From NCBI GenBank assembly GCA_023630215.1, contig JALPRQ010000001.1, positions 372,001-436,000 of the forward strand: a stretch of 64,000 bases of DNA. Direction: 5' to 3'. The notes below the pieces were generated by a model. The model saw nothing but the letters and a program-made list of their open reading frames with translations. It made no database searches and had not been told where the DNA came from. A program made the position numbers and the translations under genes. The DNA is from Rhodobacteraceae bacterium NBU2976. Lineage in GTDB: Bacteria; Pseudomonadota; Alphaproteobacteria; Rhodobacterales; Rhodobacteraceae. Of the stretch, positions 39,996 to 50,020 are shown piece by piece. The stretch's first letter is position 1; every line of letters begins with the position of its first letter.

Positions 39996-41377
39996 TGACC
40001 AGACCGGTTCTTGTCTGGTTGCGTCGCGACTTCCGCCTGTCGGATAACGCGGCGCTTTCGGCTGCCGCCGCGACGGGGCGGCCCGTCATTCCAGTTTTCA
40101 TTCTTGATCCGTTGGACGAAGCGATTGGAGCTGCCCCTAAATGGCGTTTGGGGGAAGCCATCGCCAACTTTGATCAAACCTTGTCCGCACATAACCTTCG
40201 TCTGATCTTGCGGCGTGGGTCAGCACTCGCGTGTTTGCGTGAACTGATTGGCGAGACAGGTGCGGATACGATTTACTGGACGCGCGCCTATCACCCGGAC
40301 TGGGTGGCGCGTGACAAGCAAGTCAAGGCCGCGTTGACCGACGAAGGCATCACCGCCGAAAGCCACCCGGGCTGGTTGCTGTTCGAACCATGGACCGTTT
40401 CGACGCAAGCTGGTGATCCCTATACCGTCTATACGCCATTCTGGAAAAACGTCCGCACACGAGAGGTCACACCATCTTTGCCTGCTGTGCGGGACCTGAC
40501 TCCTCCAGATAAGTGGCCGGGTTCCGATAGCCTTTCTGATTGGGCGCTGGGCGCAGCGATGAACCGTGGTGCAGAAGTGGTCGCGACATATGCGCGGGTT
40601 GGCGAAAACGCGGCGCTTTCGCGACTGGACCGGTTCATGAAAACTGCCCTGTCCACTTATCATGATGACCGAAACCGCCCGGATCTTGATGCAACGTCCG
40701 GTCTGTCAGAAAACCTCGCGGTCGGAGAAATATCGCCTCGCACGATCTGGCGCCGGGCTATGACCGCCCATCAGCATGGCAATTCAGGGGCAGAGACATT
40801 CCTGAAAGAACTGGTCTGGCGCGAATTTGCTTGGCATCTGATGTGGCACACCCCTCATATCGAAACCCGCAACTGGCGGGATGGTTGGGACAGCTTCCCA
40901 TGGCGCACAGACAACGCAGATGCGGAGCGTTGGCGTCGTGGTCTGACGGGGATTGCGCTGGTGGATGCGGGAATGCGGGAACTTTTTGTGACGGGGCGGA
41001 TGCATAATCGCGTGCGCATGGTTGTGGCTTCGTATCTGACTAAACATTTGATGACCGATTGGCGGGTTGGACAACGCTGGTTTGCGGACACACTGATTGA
41101 CTGGGACCCGGCCTCGAACGCAATGGGTTGGCAATGGGTGGCGGGGTCAGGACCCGATGCGGCGCCTTATTTCCGAATTTTCAATCCCGACACACAGGCC
41201 GAGAAGTTTGATCCGGATGGGCTTTACCGAACCACATATCTATCTGGCGATGGGGCCAAGGATTTTGTGAAGGCGGTGCCACGAAGCTGGGCAATGGGCA
41301 ATTCTTATGATGCCCAACCGGGTATTTCGTTACAAGAAGGCCGTGACCGCGCACTTGCCGCCTATGGCGCAAGATAA
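39995..41377 (+). CDS. phr: Deoxyribodipyrimidine photolyase / cryptochrome-family protein
   Basis: 460-residue FAD protein expected to repair UV-induced pyrimidine dimers using blue light. Seen: the N-terminal antenna-domain start LVWLRRDFRLSDNAAL and the C-terminal FAD-domain block WDPASNAMGWQWVAGSGPDA, both hallmarks of CPD class I photolyases. The ATG overlaps the chrR stop by one base (TGATG). Co-transcription with rpoE-chrR puts light-damage repair directly under the singlet-oxygen response; in R. sphaeroides a photolyase gene is a known RpoE target. Confidence 0.94.
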   Translation: MTRPVLVWLRRDFRLSDNAALSAAAATGRPVIPVFILDPLDEAIGAAPKWRLGEAIANFDQTLSAHNLRLILRRGSALACLRELIGETGADTIYWTRAYHPDWVARDKQVKAALTDEGITAESHPGWLLFEPWTVSTQAGDPYTVYTPFWKNVRTREVTPSLPAVRDLTPPDKWPGSDSLSDWALGAAMNRGAEVVATYARVGENAALSRLDRFMKTALSTYHDDRNRPDLDATSGLSENLAVGEISPRTIWRRAMTAHQHGNSGAETFLKELVWREFAWHLMWHTPHIETRNWRDGWDSFPWRTDNADAERWRRGLTGIALVDAGMRELFVTGRMHNRVRMVVASYLTKHLMTDWRVGQRWFADTLIDWDPASNAMGWQWVAGSGPDAAPYFRIFNPDTQAEKFDPDGLYRTTYLSGDGAKDFVKAVPRSWAMGNSYDAQPGISLQEGRDRALAAYGAR

Positions 41378-41491
41378 CGTAATTTTTTCTGACCAAACAG
41401 CAAAATAAATATGGCGAGCGGACCCTTGACGACTCGCGCTTGTGTTGATTTACCCCTTTCTTATTTAAGACATTTTTCGGGGGACAGTTTA

Positions 41492-42301
41492 ATGCGTGTA
41501 CGGGTTTCCACTTCTGTGTTTTTGGTTGCCACTTTAACATCCGGTTTTGTATCAGCTGACGTTGCCAAAGGGATCGATTTCCTGAATTCGGGCGATGTTG
41601 CTGCCGCGGCCGAGGAATTTGCTGCAGCTTATGAGTCAGGCGAGCCAGAAGGCGCGTTTTACCTTGGGCGTTTGTTCGAACTTGGTCTGGGAACGGAGCA
41701 AGATGAAATGCGTGCCGCAAATCTTTATAACGCCGCCGCCGAGGCGGGCTCGCCAAAGGCGCAAGCACGATTGGGGCTGATGTATCATGAGGGTCGGGTG
41801 CTGTTGCGGGATTATGTCGAAGGGACGCGTCTGCTATGTGCCGCGGCGGATGCTGGAGATCCGGATGGAATGTTGAATTGCGGACTCGCCTATCAGATGG
41901 GACGCGGCGTCGAAACCAACGAAGCCAGAGCGATTGAATTGTGGGAGGCATCAGCCGCACAGAATAACGTTCTGGCGATTAATGTTCTTGGGCAAACATC
42001 GCTTGAAAATGGCGATCTGGCAGCGGCCGTTGGATATTTCAAGAAATCGGCTGATCTGGGCAATGCCGGGGGCATGTATGAATATGCCAAGCTGTTGTCG
42101 GTTGGGTCAGAGCCAAACTATGTCGAAGCATATGCCTACGCCAATCTGGCCATCGTCCGGGGTCTGACCGACGCCATCGCCTTCCGCGACAGTCTGGAAA
42201 CGGTCATGACATCAGATGATATCATCGCCGGTCAGGCCATGGCACGCGAATGGACAGAAGCCCGGATTCTGGAAGAGAGTGCAAACTCCTCTGGCAACTG
42301 A
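41492..42301 (+). CDS. Secreted Sel1-repeat protein
   Basis: 269 residues: signal peptide (RVSTSVFLVATLTSGFVSA) followed by about five Sel1-like/TPR-like helical repeats, e.g. GAFYLGRLFELGLGTEQDE and AQARLGLMYHEGR. Such repeats mediate protein contacts; the protein is probably periplasmic. GGGGGAC lies before the ATG at 41492, where the signal peptide begins. It precedes the TpsB gene by 11 nt, so it belongs to the two-partner secretion operon and may assist assembly (inference). The 114 nt before it show no clear promoter. Confidence 0.85.
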   Translation: MRVRVSTSVFLVATLTSGFVSADVAKGIDFLNSGDVAAAAEEFAAAYESGEPEGAFYLGRLFELGLGTEQDEMRAANLYNAAAEAGSPKAQARLGLMYHEGRVLLRDYVEGTRLLCAAADAGDPDGMLNCGLAYQMGRGVETNEARAIELWEASAAQNNVLAINVLGQTSLENGDLAAAVGYFKKSADLGNAGGMYEYAKLLSVGSEPNYVEAYAYANLAIVRGLTDAIAFRDSLETVMTSDDIIAGQAMAREWTEARILEESANSSGN

Positions 42302-42312
42302 TCGGCCCTGTG

Positions 42313-43896
42313 ATGTTGTATCTTAAACGTCTTGGTGCTGCCTTTGTGCTTGGCCTGTTTTCGCAATCGGCAGTGGCGCAAGTCGCCTGTCTGCCGATTG
42401 ACCGAATTTCGGTAACTGGAACTGCGATAATCAGTGCGTCTGAAATCGCTGCAGCTGTTGCCCCTTACGAAGGGCAATGTCTGGGCATAGAGGGGATAAA
42501 CGCCGCACTGGAGGCCGTGACATTCAGTTATGTCGATCGCGGCTATATCGCGTCGCGCGCTTACTTGCCCGAGCAGGATATCTCGGACCGGGTTCTGGAT
42601 ATTGCCGTGGTCGAAGGGACATTATCGTCGATATATTTTAACGGGAATATTCGACCGATCTGGCAGGCGATAGCCTTTCCGGGAATGATTGGAGAACCCG
42701 CCAACCTTCGCGAAATCGAACAGGGTTTGGATATCATTCGCGGAATGCCTGCCTATGACGCAACAATGGAAATCCGGGCTGGCGAAGGTGAAGGGGACTC
42801 GATCCTCGAGGTTAGCGCAGATGCCGACAAGCGCTGGTCTGCACGTGTTGAAGCCAACAATCACGGTACCGCAGGAAGCGGTGAATATCAGGGCGTGGTC
42901 GACCTTGGCTATGACCACCTGCTTGGCCTGAACGAGAGCTGGTCGCTGAGCTATTCACGCGGAACCGAGGAGTATCCCTTCTCGGGTGAAACGGGCGGCG
43001 CGATGACAACCTCTTATACCGGTCGGGTGATTTTCCCCTACGGTCCCTGGAAGCTGGAGGCAGAATATAAATTTTCCGGCTATGAAACTGACACGTTGGG
43101 CCCGATCACCACAATCGGAACAGATGGATGGACACATACCGGAACCGTTAGCCTGTCGCGGCTGCTATTGCGAGGTCAGGATACGAAAACCACCATCGAA
43201 GCGACATTGGAATGGCGCCAGAATGTCAACCGGATCGCGGGCATCACAATTGAAAGCTCCAGCCGTACCCTGTCATCTGCGCGCATTGACCTGCGTCATG
43301 AACGCGTGATTTTGGGGGGCAGTCTGACCGCCCGGATCGGTGTCGAACAAGGGTTGGCGCTTTTTGGCGCCGAGATTGCGGATGAACAACCTGCGGGTTC
43401 GCCGGACGCACAGTTTCTTTTGGTCGATTTCGGGTTGGATTATTATCGCGCATGGCAAGGGGATATTGGATCGATTTCTTATTCAGGATCCCTGTCAGGT
43501 CAATGGAGTGATGATCTGCTTTATGGAAATTACAACCTGACACTTGCTGGGCTGTCGTCTGTGCGGGGGGCAAAGACCCTGACGTTTGATCCCGCAGATT
43601 CCGCCCTGTTTACCGGAAATACCGGTATTGTCTGGCGCAATGAACTGGTGTGGGCGCCTCCGCTGACATTGCCGTCTGTTATGGGTCAAATGCAACTTTA
43701 TGGTGCATTGGACGCAGGTTCAATGTATGCTGAGTCTGCTGGCTTTGGGGCGCCACTGCTGGGATCTGCTATTGGGGTCCGGACAAGCGGTGGAAATATT
43801 GTTTTCGATATCGCTTATCAGCAAATTTTACGTATGCCCAATGGCGCCGAGCCGCCCGAAGGTATTTGGTTAGTATCAGTTTCCGCAAAGTATTAG
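42313..43896 (+). CDS. TpsB outer-membrane transporter (ShlB/FhaC family)
   Basis: 527 residues. Signal peptide ending near AVAQ, a POTRA-type region (CLPIDRISVTG to about residue 110), then a C-terminal beta-barrel ending in an aromatic-type strand (GIWLVSVSAKY). This is the outer-membrane pore of a two-partner secretion system and should export the large exoprotein encoded 24 nt downstream. The protein has one clear POTRA region and a short second; FhaC has two. The ATG at 42313 is placed at the signal peptide; the upstream frame lies inside the Sel1 gene. Confidence 0.92.
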   Translation: MLYLKRLGAAFVLGLFSQSAVAQVACLPIDRISVTGTAIISASEIAAAVAPYEGQCLGIEGINAALEAVTFSYVDRGYIASRAYLPEQDISDRVLDIAVVEGTLSSIYFNGNIRPIWQAIAFPGMIGEPANLREIEQGLDIIRGMPAYDATMEIRAGEGEGDSILEVSADADKRWSARVEANNHGTAGSGEYQGVVDLGYDHLLGLNESWSLSYSRGTEEYPFSGETGGAMTTSYTGRVIFPYGPWKLEAEYKFSGYETDTLGPITTIGTDGWTHTGTVSLSRLLLRGQDTKTTIEATLEWRQNVNRIAGITIESSSRTLSSARIDLRHERVILGGSLTARIGVEQGLALFGAEIADEQPAGSPDAQFLLVDFGLDYYRAWQGDIGSISYSGSLSGQWSDDLLYGNYNLTLAGLSSVRGAKTLTFDPADSALFTGNTGIVWRNELVWAPPLTLPSVMGQMQLYGALDAGSMYAESAGFGAPLLGSAIGVRTSGGNIVFDIAYQQILRMPNGAEPPEGIWLVSVSAKY

Positions 43897-43920
43897 AATC
43901 GAGTTTTCGAGGACCTGGTC

Positions 43921-46900
43921 ATGTCGAAGAAGATTAGAAATTTTTTAAATAACCTTATTTCAACCCTCGCAATTTTCTCGCTAACCGCGCAGCCAATACT
44001 GGCACAGGCGATTGTCGCTACAGAAAACGGCCCTGTTGTCATTGAAACGGCGAACGGCCTGCCGATGGTAATGATCACCGCGCCGGACGCAAATGGGGTT
44101 TCGCACAACACCTATGTCGAATTTGGTGTTGGCGCAAATGGCGCAATCATCAACAATGTCGACGAGAATACTTTCCTTTCGACAACGGCAGGATATGTGC
44201 AAGGTAACTCTAACCTTGCCGGTGGCGCCGCCAGCATCATCATTAACGAGGTGACGGCCAGCAATCCCTCGATCCTGAATGGGTTTATCGAAGTCGCCGG
44301 ACAACGCGCCGATCTGATCATCGCCAACCCCTATGGAATCACCTGCGACGGCTGCGGATTCATCAATACTGATCAACTGACCATGACAACCGGGTCAACG
44401 ACCTTTGAAAACGGTGTGTTTACCGGTTTGTCCGTTAATGATGGGGCGATCGACATCGGGGCAGCGGGTCTTGATGCAGGGGATTCAACCCGGTTCGACA
44501 TCATCTCACGCCAGATTCGTGTTGCTGGTGCGGTTGAAGGCCAGCGTATTCGACTGATCGCTGGGCGAAATGACGTTATTTATGCCACTGGTGAAGTCAT
44601 CGAAAAGGCTGATGACGGGTCGACAAAGCCGACTCTGGCGATCGATTCAACCGTATTGGGCGGAATGTATGCGGACGCCATCACTATCCAGTCAACCGAA
44701 GATGGCGTAGGGGTTCGCGCTCCGACCAATATGGCTGCGAATGCCGGTCAGATGATGATCACAGCTGATGGGCGTCTGGTCATCGGCAGCGCCAGCGCGG
44801 TTGGAAATGTGACGGTTCAGTCGAGCGATGATATCGTAGTAGAAGATACTGTCGTTGCGACGCAGGATATCGACATTACCACCGCCGAGGACCTGATCCT
44901 TCAGGCCAATGCCGACATGGTTGCTGATGCCGCAGCAACCCTTAGCATCGGCGGCACGCTGACAATGGGTGCGGCGTCCGAAATGGCTGCAGGTACGCAG
45001 ATGACCACAACTGCGCAGGCCGTGGACATTGCCGGTACGGCCGATCTGATTTCCAACGGCGCCCTGACGCTGAACGCAAATTCCGTGCTGAACGACGGCA
45101 CGATTGGGGCAACCGGTGGCGCGTTGCTGCTGACCTCAAATACCGTTTTGAACACAGGATTGCTGTTCGGGGATACGGCACTTACCTTGCGGTCTGACGG
45201 GACTGTTACGAATGACGGTGGCGCAATTGTCAGCAACGCCAATGTTGTGATCCGCGGCGATACGGGTGCAGCCGCTACGCTGTTCTCGAACCAGGACGGG
45301 GGAACGGTTGAAAGTGTCAGCGGTGATATCACCATTACGGCAACCACTATCGAAAATACCCGGCCCACACCAATCAATGACGGGTCAGTCACCCTAAGCG
45401 AATTCGATCTGACGGGCGAGGATTGTGACCCTGACTGTTTCGATCCAGCGGCCATTGGAACCTCGGTCACATTGGTCGGCGAAGCTGCACAGATTATCGC
45501 GGGAACAGGTGATATCACGCTGACTGCGGATAGCATTACCAATGAATACAGCCTGATTTCGGCAGGGGGTAATATCGCGGTAAGTGCCACTACCCTGATC
45601 AACATGGGGCTGAATATCTATCGCCCTGACCCGTCCGATCCCGCCGCATTGGAGCTGGTTGGCGCTGTGTTTGGCACGATCGAAGCCGCCGGTAGCCTTG
45701 TCGCCGTCGTCGATGGCTATACCCAGAACGGTTCCGTTGCAGGTGACGCGGTCATTTCCGGTGGAACAAGCACCGGGGTTGGGGATATCAGCTCGACCAA
45801 TATCGGCAATCCGAATCTGCTGGTCGTGAATGTTGACCCTGACGCTGAATTCTTGGTCGAAAGCCGACCCGAATTCATCGATCTGGATCAGTTTATTTCG
45901 TCCGATTATTTCCTGACCGCCATCGAATATGATCCTGAGTTGAAACGCTTTGGTGACGCCTATGCCGAGGCGCTTTACATCCGCAAACAGCTTCTGGCGC
46001 TCTTGGGGCTTTTGTTCCTAGAGGCCGGTCTGGATGAACGCGAACAAATTCAGGCGATGTATGACAACGCCATCAACGCGATGGAGAATTTGGACCTGAC
46101 CGTAGGCGTGGCCCTGACTCCGACCCAGATCGCAGCGTTGACGACGGATATTATCTGGCTCGAAGAAACGGTAATTGACGGACAGGTGGTGCTGGCACCA
46201 CGCGTCTATTTGGCAAACCCCGAGATCCGGTTGGCCGCGCTTGGCGGCGCTATGATTGTTGGTCGCGATGTGCTGATCAACACGGGTGAGTTTCACAATG
46301 CCGGACCTATCCTGGCTGAAAATGCAATCAACATTGATGTCGACGGCACATTCCGTTCTGAAAGCGGATTTATCGCAGCCGAAGACATCCTGATCAGTGC
46401 CGAGGATATCCAGATTGATACGGGTGCACGTCGCGTCTTCACCATCCGCCCAAATCAAATGTCGGCATTTGCGGCAATGTTCAGGAATTCCAATCAGCTT
46501 ATGGCGGGGCTGTTCCAACCAGGTGACCCTGAATATGATTACCGCGAGCGCGTCGCCCGCCCCTCGACGATCGAGGCAGGCAGCACCCTCGTATTGAAAG
46601 CTGCAGGCGACATCGTGACCCAAGGGGCACGTATCAGCGCGGGTTCAGACGTCGCGCTGATTGCCGGGGGCAATATCCTTATTGGCGCACAAGAGCTAAG
46701 CGCCGAACTGGGGGACAAGGAAGGGAAAAACCACAACCGCCGTGAATCCTTGCTGTATCTGACCAGCACCATCACGTCCGGCGGAGACATTTCGCTTCTG
46801 TCCACGGGAAATGCTGGCGGACAGGCCGACATCGTCTTGCAGGGTGCAGATATCCGATCCGCCGGGGCACTTGGGTTCATCGCGCAGGGTGGCGATCTGG

Positions 46901-49689
46901 TCTTTGCTGCCGCTGCCGAGATCACCTTCACAGATCGCGCCAAATCTAAAGGCGGGTTCCTCTACAAGAAAATTACGCGTGATCAGGTCTTTGACCTAAG
47001 CCATCAGGTAACGACCTTGACGGGCGCAACAATCACAGGTGTCTCCAATGGTCAGATCATGGTCGAAGGCACGCGTTTCGACGTGCCCGGCATGCCGGAT
47101 GGGTCGATCAAGCCGGGTGAACTTGCCCTTGTGTCGGTCAATGCCGGATTGACCTTTACGGCGCCCACGGACATTCGTGCGGAATCCCATTATTCCAGCC
47201 GCCGCATTCTTGGCGGGCTGATTACCAACACCAAGGATTTGCGCACGCTGGTCACTGAATCTCTGGGCTCGGTCGCGGAAACGGCCGGGGACATGTTCCT
47301 GAATTCGGGCGCTGACCTGACGCTGACCTCGGTGAATTTCCAGGTTGGCGGGGCGTTCTCGACCGAAGTGGCGGGGGCAACCTATATGCTTGCCGCCATC
47401 GACATGGACTATCGCTTTCTGGTTGAGCATCGCGACAACGGTATCATCACCACCGATATCCGTCAGGAAGACCTGACCGAAAGCATTACCTATAACGCCA
47501 TCACTGCCGCAGGTGGGGTGAATTTCGATGAAAATTCACCCATCGTCTTTGCAGGTGTGCGTAACCCGTTCATCGACAGCGCCCATCCGGGTGCTTGGGT
47601 TGCTGGTGATAGCGAAACCGGCCAACTGAACATTGCCAACGCCTATTTTGGCGGCCCGGAAAACCAGGCCGAAAACGCCGCCGAGGGCGGGGAAGACACC
47701 TATTGGCGCGACGATGATGAATGGTCCAACGAAGGCAAGCTACGGATCATCCAGGCCTCGCTGCCGACTTCCGCCGAGGGCGCCCAGTTTGCCTTCATGG
47801 ACGGGCTACTGGCGCGCGACACCACCATCATCGACCCGGTCGAGCTGGCAGATTACCATTTCAAAGAGGTCAAACACTCTATAAGCCCCGCCTTCCAGAT
47901 GCTGGTTTCGATAGCCGTTGGCCAATGGGTTGGCGGCTGGGGCATATGGACCGGGATGAACAGTACGGTCGCCGCCGCCGGACAGGCCTTCGCCTCTTCC
48001 GTCATCACCCAATCCATCGCGGGCGTTGTATCGGGCGAGTTCGATCTGGGCGACATTCTTGAAAACGCGGCGTTTGCGGGTCTGTCGGCTGGGCTGGTTG
48101 CACAGGTTGATCTGGGCAAAATGGTTGGCGCGTCCGGCGACAGCCTGATCGGGGCCAAACCGTTGACCGAGGGGGCGGCGGCGCTGCTATCACCGGCGCA
48201 ATTGCTGGATCAAATTGGCGATGCGTTTGTGTCCTCGGCCCTCGATTCCGCTGTCCATGGAACCGATTTTGGCGAGGCCCTATCCGGTGCCCTGCGAAAT
48301 GTTGCGCTAAACAATGCGCTTGCAGCGACCCAGTTTGGGATTGGCAACCTTGACCTTGGCGAAGGAACCGTCGAACACGCGCTCCTACACGGTCTGGCAG
48401 GTTGCGCCTTTGCCGAGGTGACAGGCGGCGACTGCGCTGCAGGTGCGGCTGCCGGCATCGCACAGTCGATCTATGCAGGATATGTGGATCGGAACGGTCT
48501 GGACAAAGGACAGGCCGTTGAAACCGCCGCCCTGATCGGAGCCGCGGCAGGCTTCTTCTTCTCCTCCGGTAAAGCCGAAAACGTCTCGATCGGCAACACA
48601 ACCGCGCAGTCGGGGTTTGTGAATAATTATCTCAGTCATGATGATCTTGCCAACCTTCGCAGTGATCTCTTGGCATGTGAAGAGAAGGAAGGAGGGTGCT
48701 CGGACGAAGACGTGCAGGCGCTGATCGATAAGTATCGCGAGATATCGGCTATTAATGATATCGAGTTGGCCAATTGTCCGACGGTAGAATGCACCCACGA
48801 ACTTCTGTCAACTGTTGCTTACGTGAATGGAGACAGCAACGCATTGTGGCAGGAAATTCGCCAAATGAACCAAGAGGTTGCGTTTAAGCTTGCCGAGGTA
48901 GCCGACCCTTCAGACTATGTCTATCAATCGGTCAATCGTATTGCGATGGCTCAATCCGACAAAGAACATTGGAGCTGGCGGTATTGCGATGGTCTTTCAG
49001 CCGCACAATGTGATGCTGAGTATGAAATAGCGTTGCAGAAACAGGCTGAAGCTGTAGCGCTTCTTGTAGATTTCATTCCGATTCTGGGGGATGCGAAAGG
49101 CATTGGCGAATGCTTCATGTCCCCGGGATTGATGACGTGTGGCGGTGCCGTGGTTGGATTTGTTCCGCTTGCAGGCGATGCGATCAAAGTCACATTCAAG
49201 AATGGCGACGAACTTGTCGAAGTGGTGGTTCGGAATGGTGATGAGGTTGAAATACCAAATGGCGCAACTTCATCAGACCTGATTGGCGATGGTCAATCGT
49301 TTGCTGGACATGGGACAATCAATCAAAACGTTGACGGCACTCTGCCCACCACAATCGTGCCGGAAGGCACATCGGTAACAGTTCCCATTGGTCCAGGAAA
49401 GTTTTTAGATGATGAGGCAGGCCAACTAATAGAAAGTGGTGATGTTTTGTCGGGAATGAAAGTTCAAGAGGAATATTTCCCGGGAACCACGACAGGTGCC
49501 CAAACTTACTTGCCAGGAGCAGAAATTCCTGATTACGTTGTTCATCCCGGAGACGATCTCGGTTTGTTACCTGGTTCAATTACCGTAGATACACCGACGC
49601 CTCTGTCTGATTTACTTAAACCAAACATGGGCTGTATGAATCTTGCAACCTGTACTGGGATATATCCTCATGGAACAACATTTGACTGA
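43921..49689 (+). CDS. CdiA-like two-partner secretion exoprotein
   Basis: 1,922-residue surface exoprotein. Order: signal peptide (about 1-30, ending PILAQA); TPS domain (about 35-260) with the hallmark NPYGITCDGCGF preceded by NPSILNGF; a long beta-helix of short hydrophobic repeats; a DUF637-like region (about 1290-1550) with GLAGCAFAEVTGGDC; VNNYLS at residue 1567, equivalent to the VENN boundary of CdiA; a pretoxin-like segment FIPILGDAKGIGEC (from 1718); and a C-terminal domain from about 1797 with GHGTIN and LLKPNMGC, resembling the putative-adhesin (Stv-type) toxins as I recall them. It is shorter than many CdiA proteins. GAGGA precedes the ATG. The C-terminal part is A+T-richer than the rest, typical of exchangeable toxin ends. 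Toxin activity is inferred, not shown. Confidence 0.9.
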   Translation: MSKKIRNFLNNLISTLAIFSLTAQPILAQAIVATENGPVVIETANGLPMVMITAPDANGVSHNTYVEFGVGANGAIINNVDENTFLSTTAGYVQGNSNLAGGAASIIINEVTASNPSILNGFIEVAGQRADLIIANPYGITCDGCGFINTDQLTMTTGSTTFENGVFTGLSVNDGAIDIGAAGLDAGDSTRFDIISRQIRVAGAVEGQRIRLIAGRNDVIYATGEVIEKADDGSTKPTLAIDSTVLGGMYADAITIQSTEDGVGVRAPTNMAANAGQMMITADGRLVIGSASAVGNVTVQSSDDIVVEDTVVATQDIDITTAEDLILQANADMVADAAATLSIGGTLTMGAASEMAAGTQMTTTAQAVDIAGTADLISNGALTLNANSVLNDGTIGATGGALLLTSNTVLNTGLLFGDTALTLRSDGTVTNDGGAIVSNANVVIRGDTGAAATLFSNQDGGTVESVSGDITITATTIENTRPTPINDGSVTLSEFDLTGEDCDPDCFDPAAIGTSVTLVGEAAQIIAGTGDITLTADSITNEYSLISAGGNIAVSATTLINMGLNIYRPDPSDPAALELVGAVFGTIEAAGSLVAVVDGYTQNGSVAGDAVISGGTSTGVGDISSTNIGNPNLLVVNVDPDAEFLVESRPEFIDLDQFISSDYFLTAIEYDPELKRFGDAYAEALYIRKQLLALLGLLFLEAGLDEREQIQAMYDNAINAMENLDLTVGVALTPTQIAALTTDIIWLEETVIDGQVVLAPRVYLANPEIRLAALGGAMIVGRDVLINTGEFHNAGPILAENAINIDVDGTFRSESGFIAAEDILISAEDIQIDTGARRVFTIRPNQMSAFAAMFRNSNQLMAGLFQPGDPEYDYRERVARPSTIEAGSTLVLKAAGDIVTQGARISAGSDVALIAGGNILIGAQELSAELGDKEGKNHNRRESLLYLTSTITSGGDISLLSTGNAGGQADIVLQGADIRSAGALGFIAQGGDLVFAAAAEITFTDRAKSKGGFLYKKITRDQVFDLSHQVTTLTGATITGVSNGQIMVEGTRFDVPGMPDGSIKPGELALVSVNAGLTFTAPTDIRAESHYSSRRILGGLITNTKDLRTLVTESLGSVAETAGDMFLNSGADLTLTSVNFQVGGAFSTEVAGATYMLAAIDMDYRFLVEHRDNGIITTDIRQEDLTESITYNAITAAGGVNFDENSPIVFAGVRNPFIDSAHPGAWVAGDSETGQLNIANAYFGGPENQAENAAEGGEDTYWRDDDEWSNEGKLRIIQASLPTSAEGAQFAFMDGLLARDTTIIDPVELADYHFKEVKHSISPAFQMLVSIAVGQWVGGWGIWTGMNSTVAAAGQAFASSVITQSIAGVVSGEFDLGDILENAAFAGLSAGLVAQVDLGKMVGASGDSLIGAKPLTEGAAALLSPAQLLDQIGDAFVSSALDSAVHGTDFGEALSGALRNVALNNALAATQFGIGNLDLGEGTVEHALLHGLAGCAFAEVTGGDCAAGAAAGIAQSIYAGYVDRNGLDKGQAVETAALIGAAAGFFFSSGKAENVSIGNTTAQSGFVNNYLSHDDLANLRSDLLACEEKEGGCSDEDVQALIDKYREISAINDIELANCPTVECTHELLSTVAYVNGDSNALWQEIRQMNQEVAFKLAEVADPSDYVYQSVNRIAMAQSDKEHWSWRYCDGLSAAQCDAEYEIALQKQAEAVALLVDFIPILGDAKGIGECFMSPGLMTCGGAVVGFVPLAGDAIKVTFKNGDELVEVVVRNGDEVEIPNGATSSDLIGDGQSFAGHGTINQNVDGTLPTTIVPEGTSVTVPIGPGKFLDDEAGQLIESGDVLSGMKVQEEYFPGTTTGAQTYLPGAEIPDYVVHPGDDLGLLPGSITVDTPTPLSDLLKPNMGCMNLATCTGIYPHGTTFD

Positions 49690-49702
49690 AGACTAATCAA
49701 CT

Positions 49703-50020
49703 GTGTTTGAGCTGGGCGAAATAGAATTTATCGGAGCGAGGTTGCTTCGCGACGGGGGATCAATTGTATTTATTGTAGGCCAGGATGGAAAACGCCTTCA
49801 ACTTAGAATTATGAGGAGTTTTGCAGACCGAAAAACAAAAAATTTCAACAAAATAGAGATAGTAGAACAAGGAGGATCAGCCGAAAATGCGATTATCTTG
49901 AATATCTCGAATATTGATGGATTTGCTAAATTTATTTACGACCACAGGGGCGAAATTCCGAGTTCGATTCACAGCACGATACAGGAATTAATTGAAGAAA
50001 ACCGTGCAGAGAATCAATGA
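49703..50020 (+). CDS. Candidate immunity protein 1 (unknown family)
   Basis: 105 residues, soluble, no signal peptide, mixed alpha/beta; family not recognised. The GTG start follows the exoprotein stop by 13 nt with no strong ribosome-binding site. Base composition is distinctly A+T-rich (23 of 60 G+C in 49861-49920), unlike the window at large. Directly following a CdiA-like toxin end and small in size, it is in the position of a CDI immunity protein; that role is inferred from position only. Its stop overlaps the next gene by 4 nt. Confidence 0.72.
   Translation: MFELGEIEFIGARLLRDGGSIVFIVGQDGKRLQLRIMRSFADRKTKNFNKIEIVEQGGSAENAIILNISNIDGFAKFIYDHRGEIPSSIHSTIQELIEENRAENQ

Noticed and set aside
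44600-47700. Repeat array or CRISPR-like structure in the exoprotein gene
   Set aside because: The repetition is at the level of degenerate beta-helix turns in protein; no conserved nucleotide repeats or spacers.
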